From JBGCEZ01 sp045106735 (GTDB taxonomy: Bacteria > Planctomycetota > Phycisphaerae > Phycisphaerales > SM1A02): a DNA stretch of 64,000 nt. Of this stretch, positions 53,101 through 60,791 are shown piece after piece (positions within the stretch are counted from its first letter, which is position 1; every line of letters starts with the position of its first letter). The stretch is from positions 1 through 64,000 of the forward strand of contig JBGCEZ010000047.1 in NCBI GenBank assembly GCA_045106735.1, read 5' to 3'. A program made the translations under genes and the position numbers. Below the pieces are notes generated by a model. That model was not told the origin of the DNA, ran no database searches, and saw only the letters and a program-made list of their open reading frames with translations.

Positions 53101-53373
53101 CTATCGCTGATCGAGATACGCTTCCGCTCGGTCGGCCTTGCGCAGGAGGAACGGAATATGTTCTTCCGAAGAAGAATGGAATCGGAGCAAGACTCGCATC
53201 GTCTCCTCGAATTCCTCGGCGAATTTGACCTGTTCTTGGTCGCGCCAGGACGACGAGAGGTGATGCATGCGGCCTTGCATCTGTTTCATTCGTTCGTGCA
53301 ATTCGTTGTTGAACCGTCGGAGATCCTGAGCGAATCGTCTGAGTTCGGCGGGGTCGACGATGGCCTTGGCCAT
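53101..53373 (-). CDS. WXG100/ESAT-6-like protein
   Basis: 90 aa from ATG at 53373. Helix - turn - helix: residues 8-39 and 46-85 with the turn HHLSSSWRDQEQVKFAEEFE (Trp43-Arg44-Asp45), the WXG100 pattern with Asp for Gly. Size and Trp position fit the ESAT-6 superfamily, which forms four-helix dimers secreted by type VII systems. The C-terminal Y-x3-D/E export signal is not present in classical form (it ends AEAYLDQR). First gene of the operon, 199 bp from the divergent aminotransferase. Confidence 0.8.
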   Translation of the reverse strand: MAKAIVDPAELRRFAQDLRRFNNELHERMKQMQGRMHHLSSSWRDQEQVKFAEEFEETMRVLLRFHSSSEEHIPFLLRKADRAEAYLDQR

Positions 53374-53571
53374 GCGGGGGCTCCTTGCGGGAGAGTGAAG
53401 GCGAGGGTGCGGCTCGCACCCACCTCAGTGTACGGGCCGACCCCACGTTCCGGATGCGTCCGGCTTTGCGGAATCCGATGGCGTGCGACCTGAACGGCCG
53501 ATCGATTCTGGACGCGGGTTCAACGGGGAAGCGGGCCAGCTCACTCGGGTTCCTCGCGTAGCATCTGCGCC

Positions 53572-54741
53572 ATGCAGACCGATCACTCCGTCGCCCGCCG
53601 CCTCGCTCCGTTCGGTGAGTCCGTGTTCACGCCCTACAGCCGATTGGCCCGGGAACATCGGGCCATCAACTTGGGGCAGGGATTTCCAGACTTCGACGGG
53701 CCGAAGGCGATTCGGGATGCCGCGGTCCGGGCGATGGACGCGGGGCACAATCAGTACGCACCGCCGCATGGCGTGCCCGATCTGCAGTCCGCGATCGCCG
53801 ATTGGACCGCGCCGGCGGGCTCGGGTTCGGCGCCGATCGACGCGGCCTCGATGGTCACCGTGACCGCTGGCTGTACCGAAGCGATCGCGGCCACCATGCT
53901 CGGACTCTTGGAGCCGGGCGACGAAGTCATCGCCCTCGAACCGTTCTACGACGCGTATCCGGCCACCGCCGCATTGGCCGGGGCATCCTTGGTGCCGGTT
54001 CCGCTCCGCGGCCCGCGCTTTGAGCCTGATCTGGATGCGTTCGACGCGGCGTTCACGCCGCGGACCAAGGCGGTGCTGCTGAATACGCCGCACAACCCGA
54101 CGGGGACCGTGCTCGGAATGGAAGCCCTCGACCGGATGGCTGCTGCCTGCATCCGCCACGACGTTGTGTGCATCACCGACGAGGTCTACGAGCGATTGAT
54201 CTTCGATGGCGAGCACGTGCGCATGCGCGATCTCCCGGGGATGGCCGAACGCACGATCACGCTTTCGAGCTTGGGGAAAACGTTCTCGTACACCGGTTGG
54301 AAGATTGGCTGGTCCGTCGCCCCGCCGGCGCTGACGGCCGGGGTCCGGGCGGCGCACCAATTCTTGACCTACGCCGTGGCCCATCCGTTTCAGCATGCGG
54401 CGGCGGCGGCGCTGCGGTTGGAGCCCGGGTACTTCGACGATTTCATTGCGGGCTACCGGCAGCGGCGAGATCGGCTCGTGGCGGGCTTGAAGGAAGTCGG
54501 CTTTCCGGTGGTCGCACCGGCCGGCGGGTACTTCGTCATGGCCGATCACACCGCGTTCGGCTGGGACGACGATCACGCGTTCTGTCAGCATCTCATCGCC
54601 GAGGTCGGTGTCGCCGCCATTCCTGCGAGTGCGTTTTACGCCGACGGCCGCGGCGCCGAATATGTCCGCTTCGCGTTCTGCAAGGACCTCGAGACGATCG
54701 ACGCGGCGATCGATCGGCTCCGGCGAGGCTTGCGGACGTAG
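53572..54741 (+). CDS. class I/II PLP-dependent aminotransferase
   Basis: 389 aa from ATG 53572. Landmarks: INLGQGFPDFDGP, NQYAPPHGVPDLQSAIA, VTVTAGCTEAIAATMLG (PLP phosphate loop), NTPHNPTGTV, ITDEVYERLIFDG and SSLGKTFSYTGWKIGW, in which Lys is the Schiff-base residue; the last Arg binds the substrate carboxylate (VRFAFCKD). The N-Q-Y-A and F-P-D-F blocks are those of kynurenine/methionine/glutamine aminotransferases (YbdL, KAT). The substrate is therefore an amino acid of that group; cytoplasmic. Confidence 0.92.
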   Translation: MQTDHSVARRLAPFGESVFTPYSRLAREHRAINLGQGFPDFDGPKAIRDAAVRAMDAGHNQYAPPHGVPDLQSAIADWTAPAGSGSAPIDAASMVTVTAGCTEAIAATMLGLLEPGDEVIALEPFYDAYPATAALAGASLVPVPLRGPRFEPDLDAFDAAFTPRTKAVLLNTPHNPTGTVLGMEALDRMAAACIRHDVVCITDEVYERLIFDGEHVRMRDLPGMAERTITLSSLGKTFSYTGWKIGWSVAPPALTAGVRAAHQFLTYAVAHPFQHAAAAALRLEPGYFDDFIAGYRQRRDRLVAGLKEVGFPVVAPAGGYFVMADHTAFGWDDDHAFCQHLIAEVGVAAIPASAFYADGRGAEYVRFAFCKDLETIDAAIDRLRRGLRT

Positions 54742-55125
54742 GTTCCGTTCGGCGGATCGGGCGTCGGACGTTCGGGCTGGCCATTGGGGCTCGGCATTGG
54801 GACTGGCCGTTGGGACTGGCCGTTGGGACTGGATGTTGGGTCTGGCTATTGGGTCTGGCCGTTGGGACTGGGCGTTGGGGCTGGCCGTTGGGACTGGGCA
54901 TTGGGTCTGGGCGTTCGATCCGAGCAACTCGTCTGGACATCCATTCCGGGCATCCATTCCGGGCAGTTGGCCCGGGCGCACGACCGACGACTTCCGCCCG
55001 GCCGTCGGGCCCAGAGCCAGCTTGCCGAGGCCGAACGTGGAGGGTCGATCCCCGCCAGTTGTTCGCCTGCGTCAGTCGGGTTATCGGCTGCAGTCCGCCG
55101 GCCGCGATCGCCGATCGAAGCTCTT
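54742..55125. other. intergenic gap dominated by the 13-bp array
   Basis: 384 bp. The frame of the next gene is open back to 54784 and would read the 13-bp array as a repetitive peptide; this is not family-like, so I start that gene at 55126. A tandem gacatccattccgggc is also present near 54940. Confidence 0.6.
54779..54917. repeat. 13-bp tandem repeat, 10 copies plus a partial
   Basis: Unit ggccgttgggact with variants ggccattggggct, ggatgttgggtct, gggcgttggggct. Ten full copies 54779-54908, then a partial. It starts about 37 bp behind the aminotransferase stop and is the longest such array in the window. Confidence 0.93.
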
Positions 55126-55998
55126 ATGGACACCTCCCGCACGCTGTTGGTTCACTTTGGCGATTTGCCCTCTCTGGCCGCCGCGTGCGGCATGCCCGAT
55201 CCGGCCAACGTCGTCCCGTGGCATCCGGTTGACCACCGTCAGCCGGGAGCGGCCGGACGGCGCCGGGCGGCGGAACGTTCGGCCGAGGCATTCGGCATGC
55301 TGCCCGTACTGACCGACGGTTCGGCATTGCCTTCTGGGCCGGGGCCGATGGGCGGGGCGGTCACGGAGCTCGCACTGCTGGCCCGAGCGGTGGCCACCGC
55401 CGCGGCCTCCGGGTGCGGGGCGGTCCACGTTCCAACCCAGCGTGGACAAGTCGCGCGGGATGTCTTGGAGACGGTCGAGCGGATCGAGACGTTCCTGGAC
55501 GCCCTCGTGGTCGGCGGTGGGGCCGTCGACGCGCCGCGGATCGAACTCCCGGTCGTGGATTTGGACGACGACCAGATCGTTGATTTGGTCGCCGCGGCCG
55601 GCCGTTCATTCGAAGGAGCGTGGCCGTGCGACGAAGATCGGCCCGCTCCGTGCGGCCGGTGCCGCGGATGCCGCCGATGGGGCCGGGCGATGGAGCGAGC
55701 GGGCGTCCGGTCTCCGTGGTCGCGGCTGGTTGAGGCCGGGGCGGGCTCCGAACGGGGCGTCGCGGCCGACGATTCCGCGGCCGCCGTCGCGGCGGGGGCA
55801 GGGCACGCCGGCGGCCCCGGCGTCATCGTCGAGCCTCGAGCCGACGCCCAGCCGACTCGGCCCGGCCGATCGATCGCGGGTTTCGTCCGGTCCGGAGCTC
55901 CCCGCGGCGAGCATTCGGCCCCGCATGGGTCGGGTCCGAGTGGATCTGGGCCGCGGGATGCGGGGCAACGGGAATCGAACCCGCGAGGCTCGTCCTGA
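55126..55998 (+). CDS. QueC-like protein lacking the PP-loop (probable pseudoenzyme)
   Basis: 290 aa from ATG 55126 (MDTSRTLLVHFGD). Its layout follows QueC (7-cyano-7-deazaguanine synthase): a first strand LLVHFGDLPSLAAA, then VVPWHPVDHRQPGAAGRRRA, a middle ELALLARAVATAAASGCGAV, and LDDDQIVDLVAAAGRSFEGAW followed by Cys168-x7-Cys176-x2-Cys179-x2-Cys182, the QueC zinc site. The N-terminal S-G-G-x-D-S, which binds ATP in QueC, is replaced by H-F-G-D-L-P. The chain past about 200 is a variable Gly/Ala/Pro tail. It may be a diverged paralogue with another role; the similarity outside the Cys site is by eye. Confidence 0.5.
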   Translation: MDTSRTLLVHFGDLPSLAAACGMPDPANVVPWHPVDHRQPGAAGRRRAAERSAEAFGMLPVLTDGSALPSGPGPMGGAVTELALLARAVATAAASGCGAVHVPTQRGQVARDVLETVERIETFLDALVVGGGAVDAPRIELPVVDLDDDQIVDLVAAAGRSFEGAWPCDEDRPAPCGRCRGCRRWGRAMERAGVRSPWSRLVEAGAGSERGVAADDSAAAVAAGAGHAGGPGVIVEPRADAQPTRPGRSIAGFVRSGAPRGEHSAPHGSGPSGSGPRDAGQRESNPRGSS

Positions 55999-56271
55999 GG
56001 ACCGTCTGAACCGCATCAGATCCGTCGGCTGGCCGCCGCAGAGCGTTCTTCGCGACGTCCGAGGCGATCGAACGGTGAAATCGGCCGAGCCCCCGCGGGG
56101 ATTCGGGTGGCTGGGACCGGCCGGGGCGGGACAAAATCTGCTCTCATCCGACGAGAACCCCGTGGCTGAGGCCGAGGGCGGCTTGGCACGGGCCGTGGTC
56201 TTGGTATGCTGCTCGGCTCGAATCAGTGCCCGCGGGGCGAATCCCGCGGCGATCCATGTGGAGCCGGTTTC

Positions 56272-56586
56272 ATGTACGCCATCTTTGAAGACAGCGGTAC
56301 CCAGATCAAGGTGTCCGACGGCGACGTGATCGATATCGATCTGCGTGACGCCGCGGAAGGCCAGTCCCTCACGTTCGACCGCGTCCTGATGGTCGGCGGC
56401 TCGGACGGCGATGCCGCCGTCGGTCGTCCGTACGTCAGCGGCGCCTCGGTAACCGCTGAGGTGCTCTGCGAGCACAAGGCTCGCAAGATCGACGTGATCA
56501 AGTTCAAGCGACGCAAGGGCTATCGCGTCAAGAACGGACACCGTCAGCGTTACCTGCGGGTTCGCGTGACCGGCATCTCGAGCTGA
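56272..56586 (+). CDS. rplU: 50S ribosomal protein L21
   Basis: 104 aa from ATG 56272. MYAIFEDSGTQIKVSDGD, DRVLMVGGSDGDAAVGRPYV, KIDVIKFKRRKGYRVKNGHRQ and the C-terminal RYLRVRVTGI are the conserved L21 blocks, and the length is normal. It binds 23S rRNA in the large subunit. In most bacteria rpmA (L27) follows directly; here an intrinsic terminator and then convergent genes follow, and no L27 is in the window. Confidence 0.96.
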   Translation: MYAIFEDSGTQIKVSDGDVIDIDLRDAAEGQSLTFDRVLMVGGSDGDAAVGRPYVSGASVTAEVLCEHKARKIDVIKFKRRKGYRVKNGHRQRYLRVRVTGISS

Positions 56587-56654
56587 TCCATCGGTGACGG
56601 GAGTGCTTCCGTCGCGCGGTGAGGTCGTGCGGAGAGATTGTTGACCAATTGAAG

Positions 56655-56683
56655 GCCGTGCCCGGATGTGGGCGCGGCTTTTT
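56655..56683 (+). terminator. intrinsic terminator of rplU
   Basis: Stem gccgtgccc (56655-56663) with gggcgcggc (56670-56678), including one T-G pair, a 6-nt loop ggatgt and five T (56679-56683). 68 bp behind the L21 stop. Confidence 0.92.
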
Positions 56684-56751
56684 CTATTCGCTGATCAAGT
56701 GTTCGCCGATCCGTCGGTCACCGTTCGAGGTAGATCCGGGCGAGGGCCGGC

Positions 56752-57477
56752 TCAGCCACTGGCCGGAGGCGGGCCGGCGACGGGCGGCAGCGGGGCAGGC
56801 GGTTCCGGGGCGACGACGGCGGCTGGCTCGGTGCTGCGAAGCAAGCTTCGAATCCGGCTGACCGCGCCAGCGTCCTCGCGGGCGCCAATACGTGCCGTGA
56901 GCCGGGTCGGGCTCAAGGGATCCGAGAAACGCTCACTCGCGGCCACGAGTCGAAGCGATGAGTCGGCGACGCCGATGGAAACCGGCCCATCGCCGGGGGT
57001 GCCCCGAATGTTCAGGAAGCCGGCGCCGGCGTAGTGCCCGAGTTGGCCGTCGATGGCGATTGCGTGCCGGATGCTGGCGTTGGTGGCCGACGCATCCATT
57101 GGCGTTGAGCCGGCCCGAGGCGACCAAAGCAAGTCGATCACCAAGACCTGGCCGCGCACCAGTCCGTCTTGGATGAGTGTGTCTATGGGTACGTCCGAGG
57201 CGATGAAGACAAGATCGCCCGTCGGCCCGAGTTCATAGACCGCGTCGGTGAATTGCGTGTTCAAGACGCCCGCCCGGCCGCCAATGCCGGCGGATTGCAT
57301 CGAGCCAGGGCCACCGAATCCCGCCCCGCGTCCTTGGCATCCCGACAGTGAGGCCGCGGCGACGCACGCGCCGATCGCGAGTCCGATCGCCCGGCCAAAG
57401 CGGCCTCTCCGGCGGCGGGCCGCGGAGCATTCAACCGGCCGGGCGGTGGACGCCTGGCCAGAGCAGCACTCAGGCAT
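56752..57477 (-). CDS. putative lipoprotein of unknown function
   Basis: 241 aa from ATG at 57477. After a basic leader (RRRRGRFGRAIGLAIGACVAAASLSGCQG) a lipobox LSGC (Cys47) marks a bacterial lipoprotein; the leader is somewhat long, so a later start could apply. The mature part shows AVYELGPTGDLVFIASDVPID, VRGQVLVIDLLWSP and IRHAIAIDGQLGHYAGAGFLNIRG, beta-rich with no family I know, and ends in a Pro/Ala-rich tail. It overlaps the amidohydrolase by 8 bp, so the two are probably co-expressed. Confidence 0.7.
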   Translation of the reverse strand: MPECCSGQASTARPVECSAARRRRGRFGRAIGLAIGACVAAASLSGCQGRGAGFGGPGSMQSAGIGGRAGVLNTQFTDAVYELGPTGDLVFIASDVPIDTLIQDGLVRGQVLVIDLLWSPRAGSTPMDASATNASIRHAIAIDGQLGHYAGAGFLNIRGTPGDGPVSIGVADSSLRLVAASERFSDPLSPTRLTARIGAREDAGAVSRIRSLLRSTEPAAVVAPEPPAPLPPVAGPPPASG

Positions 57478-58411
57478 CCGTCACCGTCCGCGAGTCGCGC
57501 CCGGTCTGCATCGGCCGTCCGCCGGCGCGCGGCGTTCCCGGGCGGATGGCGGCGCCCATGCCGGAGGCCGCGCCTTCGAGACCCAGGCACCCAAGCACAT
57601 CGCGCTCGACGATGCCGTTGACCAGTTGACGAGGCACCGCTGGGAGCGTCGTGCCCTGCGTGAGGGCGCCAAGGCTGTAGAGCGTCTCGATCGCCCGGGC
57701 GGGCGACTCGAACGGAAAGCCCGAACCGAAGAACAGTTTGCTCATCACGCCTTCACTTCGGGCCGCGAGCAGGGCGTTGTACAGATTCCACGAGTGGCTC
57801 ACGACGCCGGAGATTTCGGCGAAGACGTTCTCGTGCTTGGCCACCAGCAGCAGCGTCTCGTCGATCCACGGGCGACCGAGCTGGCCCATCACCAGCTTCA
57901 GCTCAGGGAAGCCGCGGGCCACTTCGTCCCAGAGCATTGGGCGGGCAAACTCAAGCCGGGTCGACGCCGACGGCGGCGGGGGCATGGTCACGAACACGGG
58001 CATCGACAGGGCGAGGGCCCGTTCGTAGACGAGCATGGCCCGGGAGTGGGCTGGATGGAAGCCCTGACACGCCGGCGAAACGTTGATCGCTTGCAGTCCG
58101 AGATCGGCGGCGCGGTCGAGGCGATCCATGGCGTCATCGGCCAGTGGATCGATTCCCGCGACCCCGATGCGGCCCGGCTGGCGTCGGCAGCATTCGGCGA
58201 TCCATTCGTCGGGCACGGACGCGCCAAGACGCGTGGACGTGAAGCCCATGACGAATGCGGTATCGACGCAGTGCATCTCACGCTCGAGCGCGGCGAGACT
58301 CGCATCAACCCGCGAGCCGTGGTCGGCCTCGTAGCGGAGGAGGGAGTCTGCAACTTCCCGGCCGAGCTGTTCAGGGCTCGACCAGACACGTGTATTCAGA
58401 TCGATGATCAT
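57470..58411 (-). CDS. amidohydrolase-2 family TIM-barrel protein
   Basis: 313 aa from ATG at 58411 (MIIDLNTRVW); ATG at 58429 adds six residues, and the frame stays open far upstream without family-like sequence. Strands such as VDTAFVMGFTS, RIGVAGIDPLADDAMDRLDRAADLGLQAINVSPACQGFHP, LKLVMGQLGRPWIDETL and FAEISGVVSHSW follow the Amidohydro_2 barrel. The N-terminal H-x-H is replaced (IDLNTRVW), as in some non-metal or single-metal members. It likely hydrolyses or decarboxylates a small acid; the substrate is unknown. It is upstream of, and overlaps, the lipoprotein gene. Confidence 0.78.
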   Translation of the reverse strand: MIIDLNTRVWSSPEQLGREVADSLLRYEADHGSRVDASLAALEREMHCVDTAFVMGFTSTRLGASVPDEWIAECCRRQPGRIGVAGIDPLADDAMDRLDRAADLGLQAINVSPACQGFHPAHSRAMLVYERALALSMPVFVTMPPPPSASTRLEFARPMLWDEVARGFPELKLVMGQLGRPWIDETLLLVAKHENVFAEISGVVSHSWNLYNALLAARSEGVMSKLFFGSGFPFESPARAIETLYSLGALTQGTTLPAVPRQLVNGIVERDVLGCLGLEGAASGMGAAIRPGTPRAGGRPMQTGRDSRTVTDA

Positions 58412-58831
58412 CGGAAAAGCCGACTCCATGCCTCGGGCATGCCGCGCCACCCGCATCCATGCAGGCATCCGTGGTTCGCAGCCCAGATTGTAACCGTTTC
58501 GCCGACGAAACCCCGAAAACGAAGACAGAGAGCCGTCACGTTTGGGTTGTGGTCGGATGATTGTTCGCAAGATCCTGCGCGTCAGCGTCCTGGTGAACGC
58601 CCCAATAAGTGCTCCGGCCAACATGCTGGCCCATGATCCGTCCAGTGGCCCGTCCAGTGATCCGTCCAGTGACCCGTCCAGAGTTCCGTCCGCTGGTCGG
58701 GCCACGGCCCTCGCCGGAGAACCGACCGAAGGCCGCGAAACGGGGCTCTGCTCAAGCTCCCGAACCAAGGCCACGTCCCGACGACCCCTCCCGAGCCGCC
58801 TTCCGCGTGGCGAGCGGCATACGATCGCGAC
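58412..58831. other. divergent gap with 12-bp repeat
   Basis: 420 bp. No supported gene. Promoters for menG (+) and the amidohydrolase operon (-) should be here. The repeat array lies in its middle. Confidence 0.5.
58636..58683. repeat. 12-bp tandem repeat, 4 copies
   Basis: Units atccgtccagtg, gcccgtccagtg, atccgtccagtg, acccgtccagag, in the divergent gap between the amidohydrolase and menG genes. Confidence 0.85.
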
Positions 58832-59647
58832 GTGAACGACACGCCACCCCCCATTCCGCCTTCCAACGTTTCGTCGTCTGCCGCCGATCAATCGGCCGCG
58901 TGGAACGACGAGACCTTGGCCGCCGATCCGCATGCGCGTGACGACAAGCCGGAACGTGTTCGGTCGATGTTTGGTGCGATCGCGTCGGCCTACGACCTCA
59001 ACAACCGGCTGCACTCCTTTGGTCTCGATCAGCGGTGGCGCAAGGCCGTGGTCAAAGCGTGCGCGGTGCGCCCGGACGACCGCGTGTTGGATGTTGCGTG
59101 CGGGACCGGCGATCTGACGGAAGCGTTCGCCCGGGCGCGACCGACCGAAGTGGTTGGCGTCGACTTCACCCCTGGCATGCTGGACATCGCGCGGCGCAAG
59201 ATCAACCGGCGCACGCCCCGCGAGGGGCAGCCCGTGCCGACGTATCACGAAGGCGATGCCACGGACCTCCAGTTCTCGGACGAACGCTTCACGATCGTGT
59301 CGATCGCCTTCGGCATTCGCAATGTTGGCGAGCCGGCGCGAGCCCTGTCGGAGTTTCGTCGGGTGCTTGCACCGGGCGGACGACTCGCGGTGCTCGAGTT
59401 TGCCGAGCCAACGAATCCAATGGTGCGCTTCGGGCACGACCTTTGGACCCGCCGAATCATGCCGCATACGGCGTCATTGATCGCTGGCGACCGCAGTGGT
59501 GCGTACCACTATCTGCCGAAGAGCGTTGAGACGTTTCTGGATCCGGCGGCCCTTGTTGCCGCAATCCGCGCGGCAGGCTTTGCCGAGCCGGTCTTGCGTC
59601 GTCTCACCTTCGGCACGTGCGTCGCGTACGTGGCCGAAGTGAGCTGA
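58832..59647 (+). CDS. menG: demethylmenaquinone methyltransferase (UbiE/MenG)
   Basis: 271 aa from GTG 58832. RVRSMFGAIASAYDLNNRLHSFGLDQRWR is the UbiE family N-terminus, RVLDVACGTGDLTEAF is the SAM-binding motif, and IAFGIRNVGEPARALSEFRRVLAPGGRLAVLEF the conserved core; the C-terminus FGTCVAYVAEV matches the family end. It methylates demethylmenaquinone at the membrane surface. With MqnA it points to a menaquinone-based respiratory chain. The first 35 residues are a variable Pro/Ser-rich leader. Confidence 0.94.
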   Translation: MNDTPPPIPPSNVSSSAADQSAAWNDETLAADPHARDDKPERVRSMFGAIASAYDLNNRLHSFGLDQRWRKAVVKACAVRPDDRVLDVACGTGDLTEAFARARPTEVVGVDFTPGMLDIARRKINRRTPREGQPVPTYHEGDATDLQFSDERFTIVSIAFGIRNVGEPARALSEFRRVLAPGGRLAVLEFAEPTNPMVRFGHDLWTRRIMPHTASLIAGDRSGAYHYLPKSVETFLDPAALVAAIRAAGFAEPVLRRLTFGTCVAYVAEVS

Positions 59648-59927
59648 TCAAGACGCCCGACCGCGCAGCTTTCGCCCCCCGTCAATCCGGCCGCGGCGCA
59701 TGGCAGTCCAGTCCGATATGGGAAATGTGCGCTCGACGCGCATAGGCACTCATGTCAAGAAGGCCAAACACTCGAAAACCATAGTGACGGAACGAACGCT
59801 CGTCGGAGGCACGAGCACATGCAATGGAGTGCGGACGAACCGAACGTGGTGGACCCCGGAGTGAACGCGGCTGGAAGCTGCGCCCTCGGGCTCGCTCGCT
59901 CGTCCTGATCGCCTCGGAGTGACGACC

Positions 59928-60641
59928 ATGAATCTTGAAATCATCAGTGAGCGTCTGCTGCACGCTCTCGTCTCGGGCCAACGGGCTCGAGTCCGCAGCA
60001 TCGTGTCGGAGTGCATTGCCTCGGGAATGTCGGCCGACGAAATTGGAACCGAGTTGGTGTGGGAAGTCTTGCAACACGTCTCGGAACTGCATCGCCAGGA
60101 CCAGCTTTCGAACCTGGGTTACAACTATGCGACCCGCCTGATCCGCTCGGTCATCAATCAGATTCAGGCCGGTTACCCGCGGTCGGAATCGCGTGACCAT
60201 CGGGTCCTGGTCTTCACCGGCATCGAGCACGCCGACGAAATCGGCGGCACCATCGTCAGCGATCTGCTGGAGTCGGAGGGCTACGAAGTCTTCTTTGGTG
60301 CCGGCGGAATCAGCCGCGACGAAATCCTGGCCGAGGTTGGCCAGCGTTCGCCCGGCACCTTGCTGCTCTTCGCGTCGTCCGCCTCGGACGCCCCGGAGAT
60401 CCGGCAGATGATCGATCTGATTCGGGATGTGGGCGCCTATCCCGACATGCAGATCGTCGTCGGCGGCGGCGTCTTCAATCGGGCAGAAGGCCTGGCCGAA
60501 GAAATCGGGGCCGATGCGTGGGCCCGCGAGCCGCGCGAAGTCGTCGAGATCCTCGAATTCGACGGCGAACGTCGGGCGTCGGCGGACCAGCGAACGGTCG
60601 GGGCCAAGCGCCGCCCCGTGCCGACGTCAAAGGTGGCCTGA
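59928..60641 (+). CDS. cobalamin (B12)-binding-like domain protein
   Basis: 237 aa. I chose ATG 59928 because ggag lies 8 bases before it; GTG 59919 has no such site. Residues about 5-80 form a helical cap-like domain (ALVSGQRARVRSIVSECIA ... YATRLIRSVINQI) and residues about 85-215 a Rossmann-type B12 domain: VLVFTGIEHADEIGGTIVSDLL, GYEVFFGAGGISRDEIL, GTLLLFASSASDAPEI, MQIVVGGGVFNR. The usual D-x-H-x-x-G is changed to I-E-H-A-D-E-I-G, so cobalamin may bind without the His ligand or not at all. The role is unknown; B12-dependent sensors have this two-part layout. Confidence 0.75.
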   Translation: MNLEIISERLLHALVSGQRARVRSIVSECIASGMSADEIGTELVWEVLQHVSELHRQDQLSNLGYNYATRLIRSVINQIQAGYPRSESRDHRVLVFTGIEHADEIGGTIVSDLLESEGYEVFFGAGGISRDEILAEVGQRSPGTLLLFASSASDAPEIRQMIDLIRDVGAYPDMQIVVGGGVFNRAEGLAEEIGADAWAREPREVVEILEFDGERRASADQRTVGAKRRPVPTSKVA

Positions 60642-60791
60642 CCTCCACCTTCCACGCTCCCCCGGCTCGCCGGGATCAGGAGCGCACCAGCACCACCGCC
60701 TGCGGGCCTCGGGGCGCCGGCCGTCCCGAGGCTCGCTCTTGCGCTGATTCCGAATGAAACCCGAACGCGGAGTCGGAATTCTCGCCGATCG

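Noticed and set aside
55960..56045. tRNA-like T-arm on the - strand (gggttcgattcccg) and a gtcctcaggac hairpin
   Set aside because: I tried to fold a cloverleaf and a tmRNA end around it. The 3' acceptor tgccccg has no partner at the right distance, and the D-arm and anticodon arm do not form. It may be a coincidence or a tRNA remnant, so no RNA gene is called.
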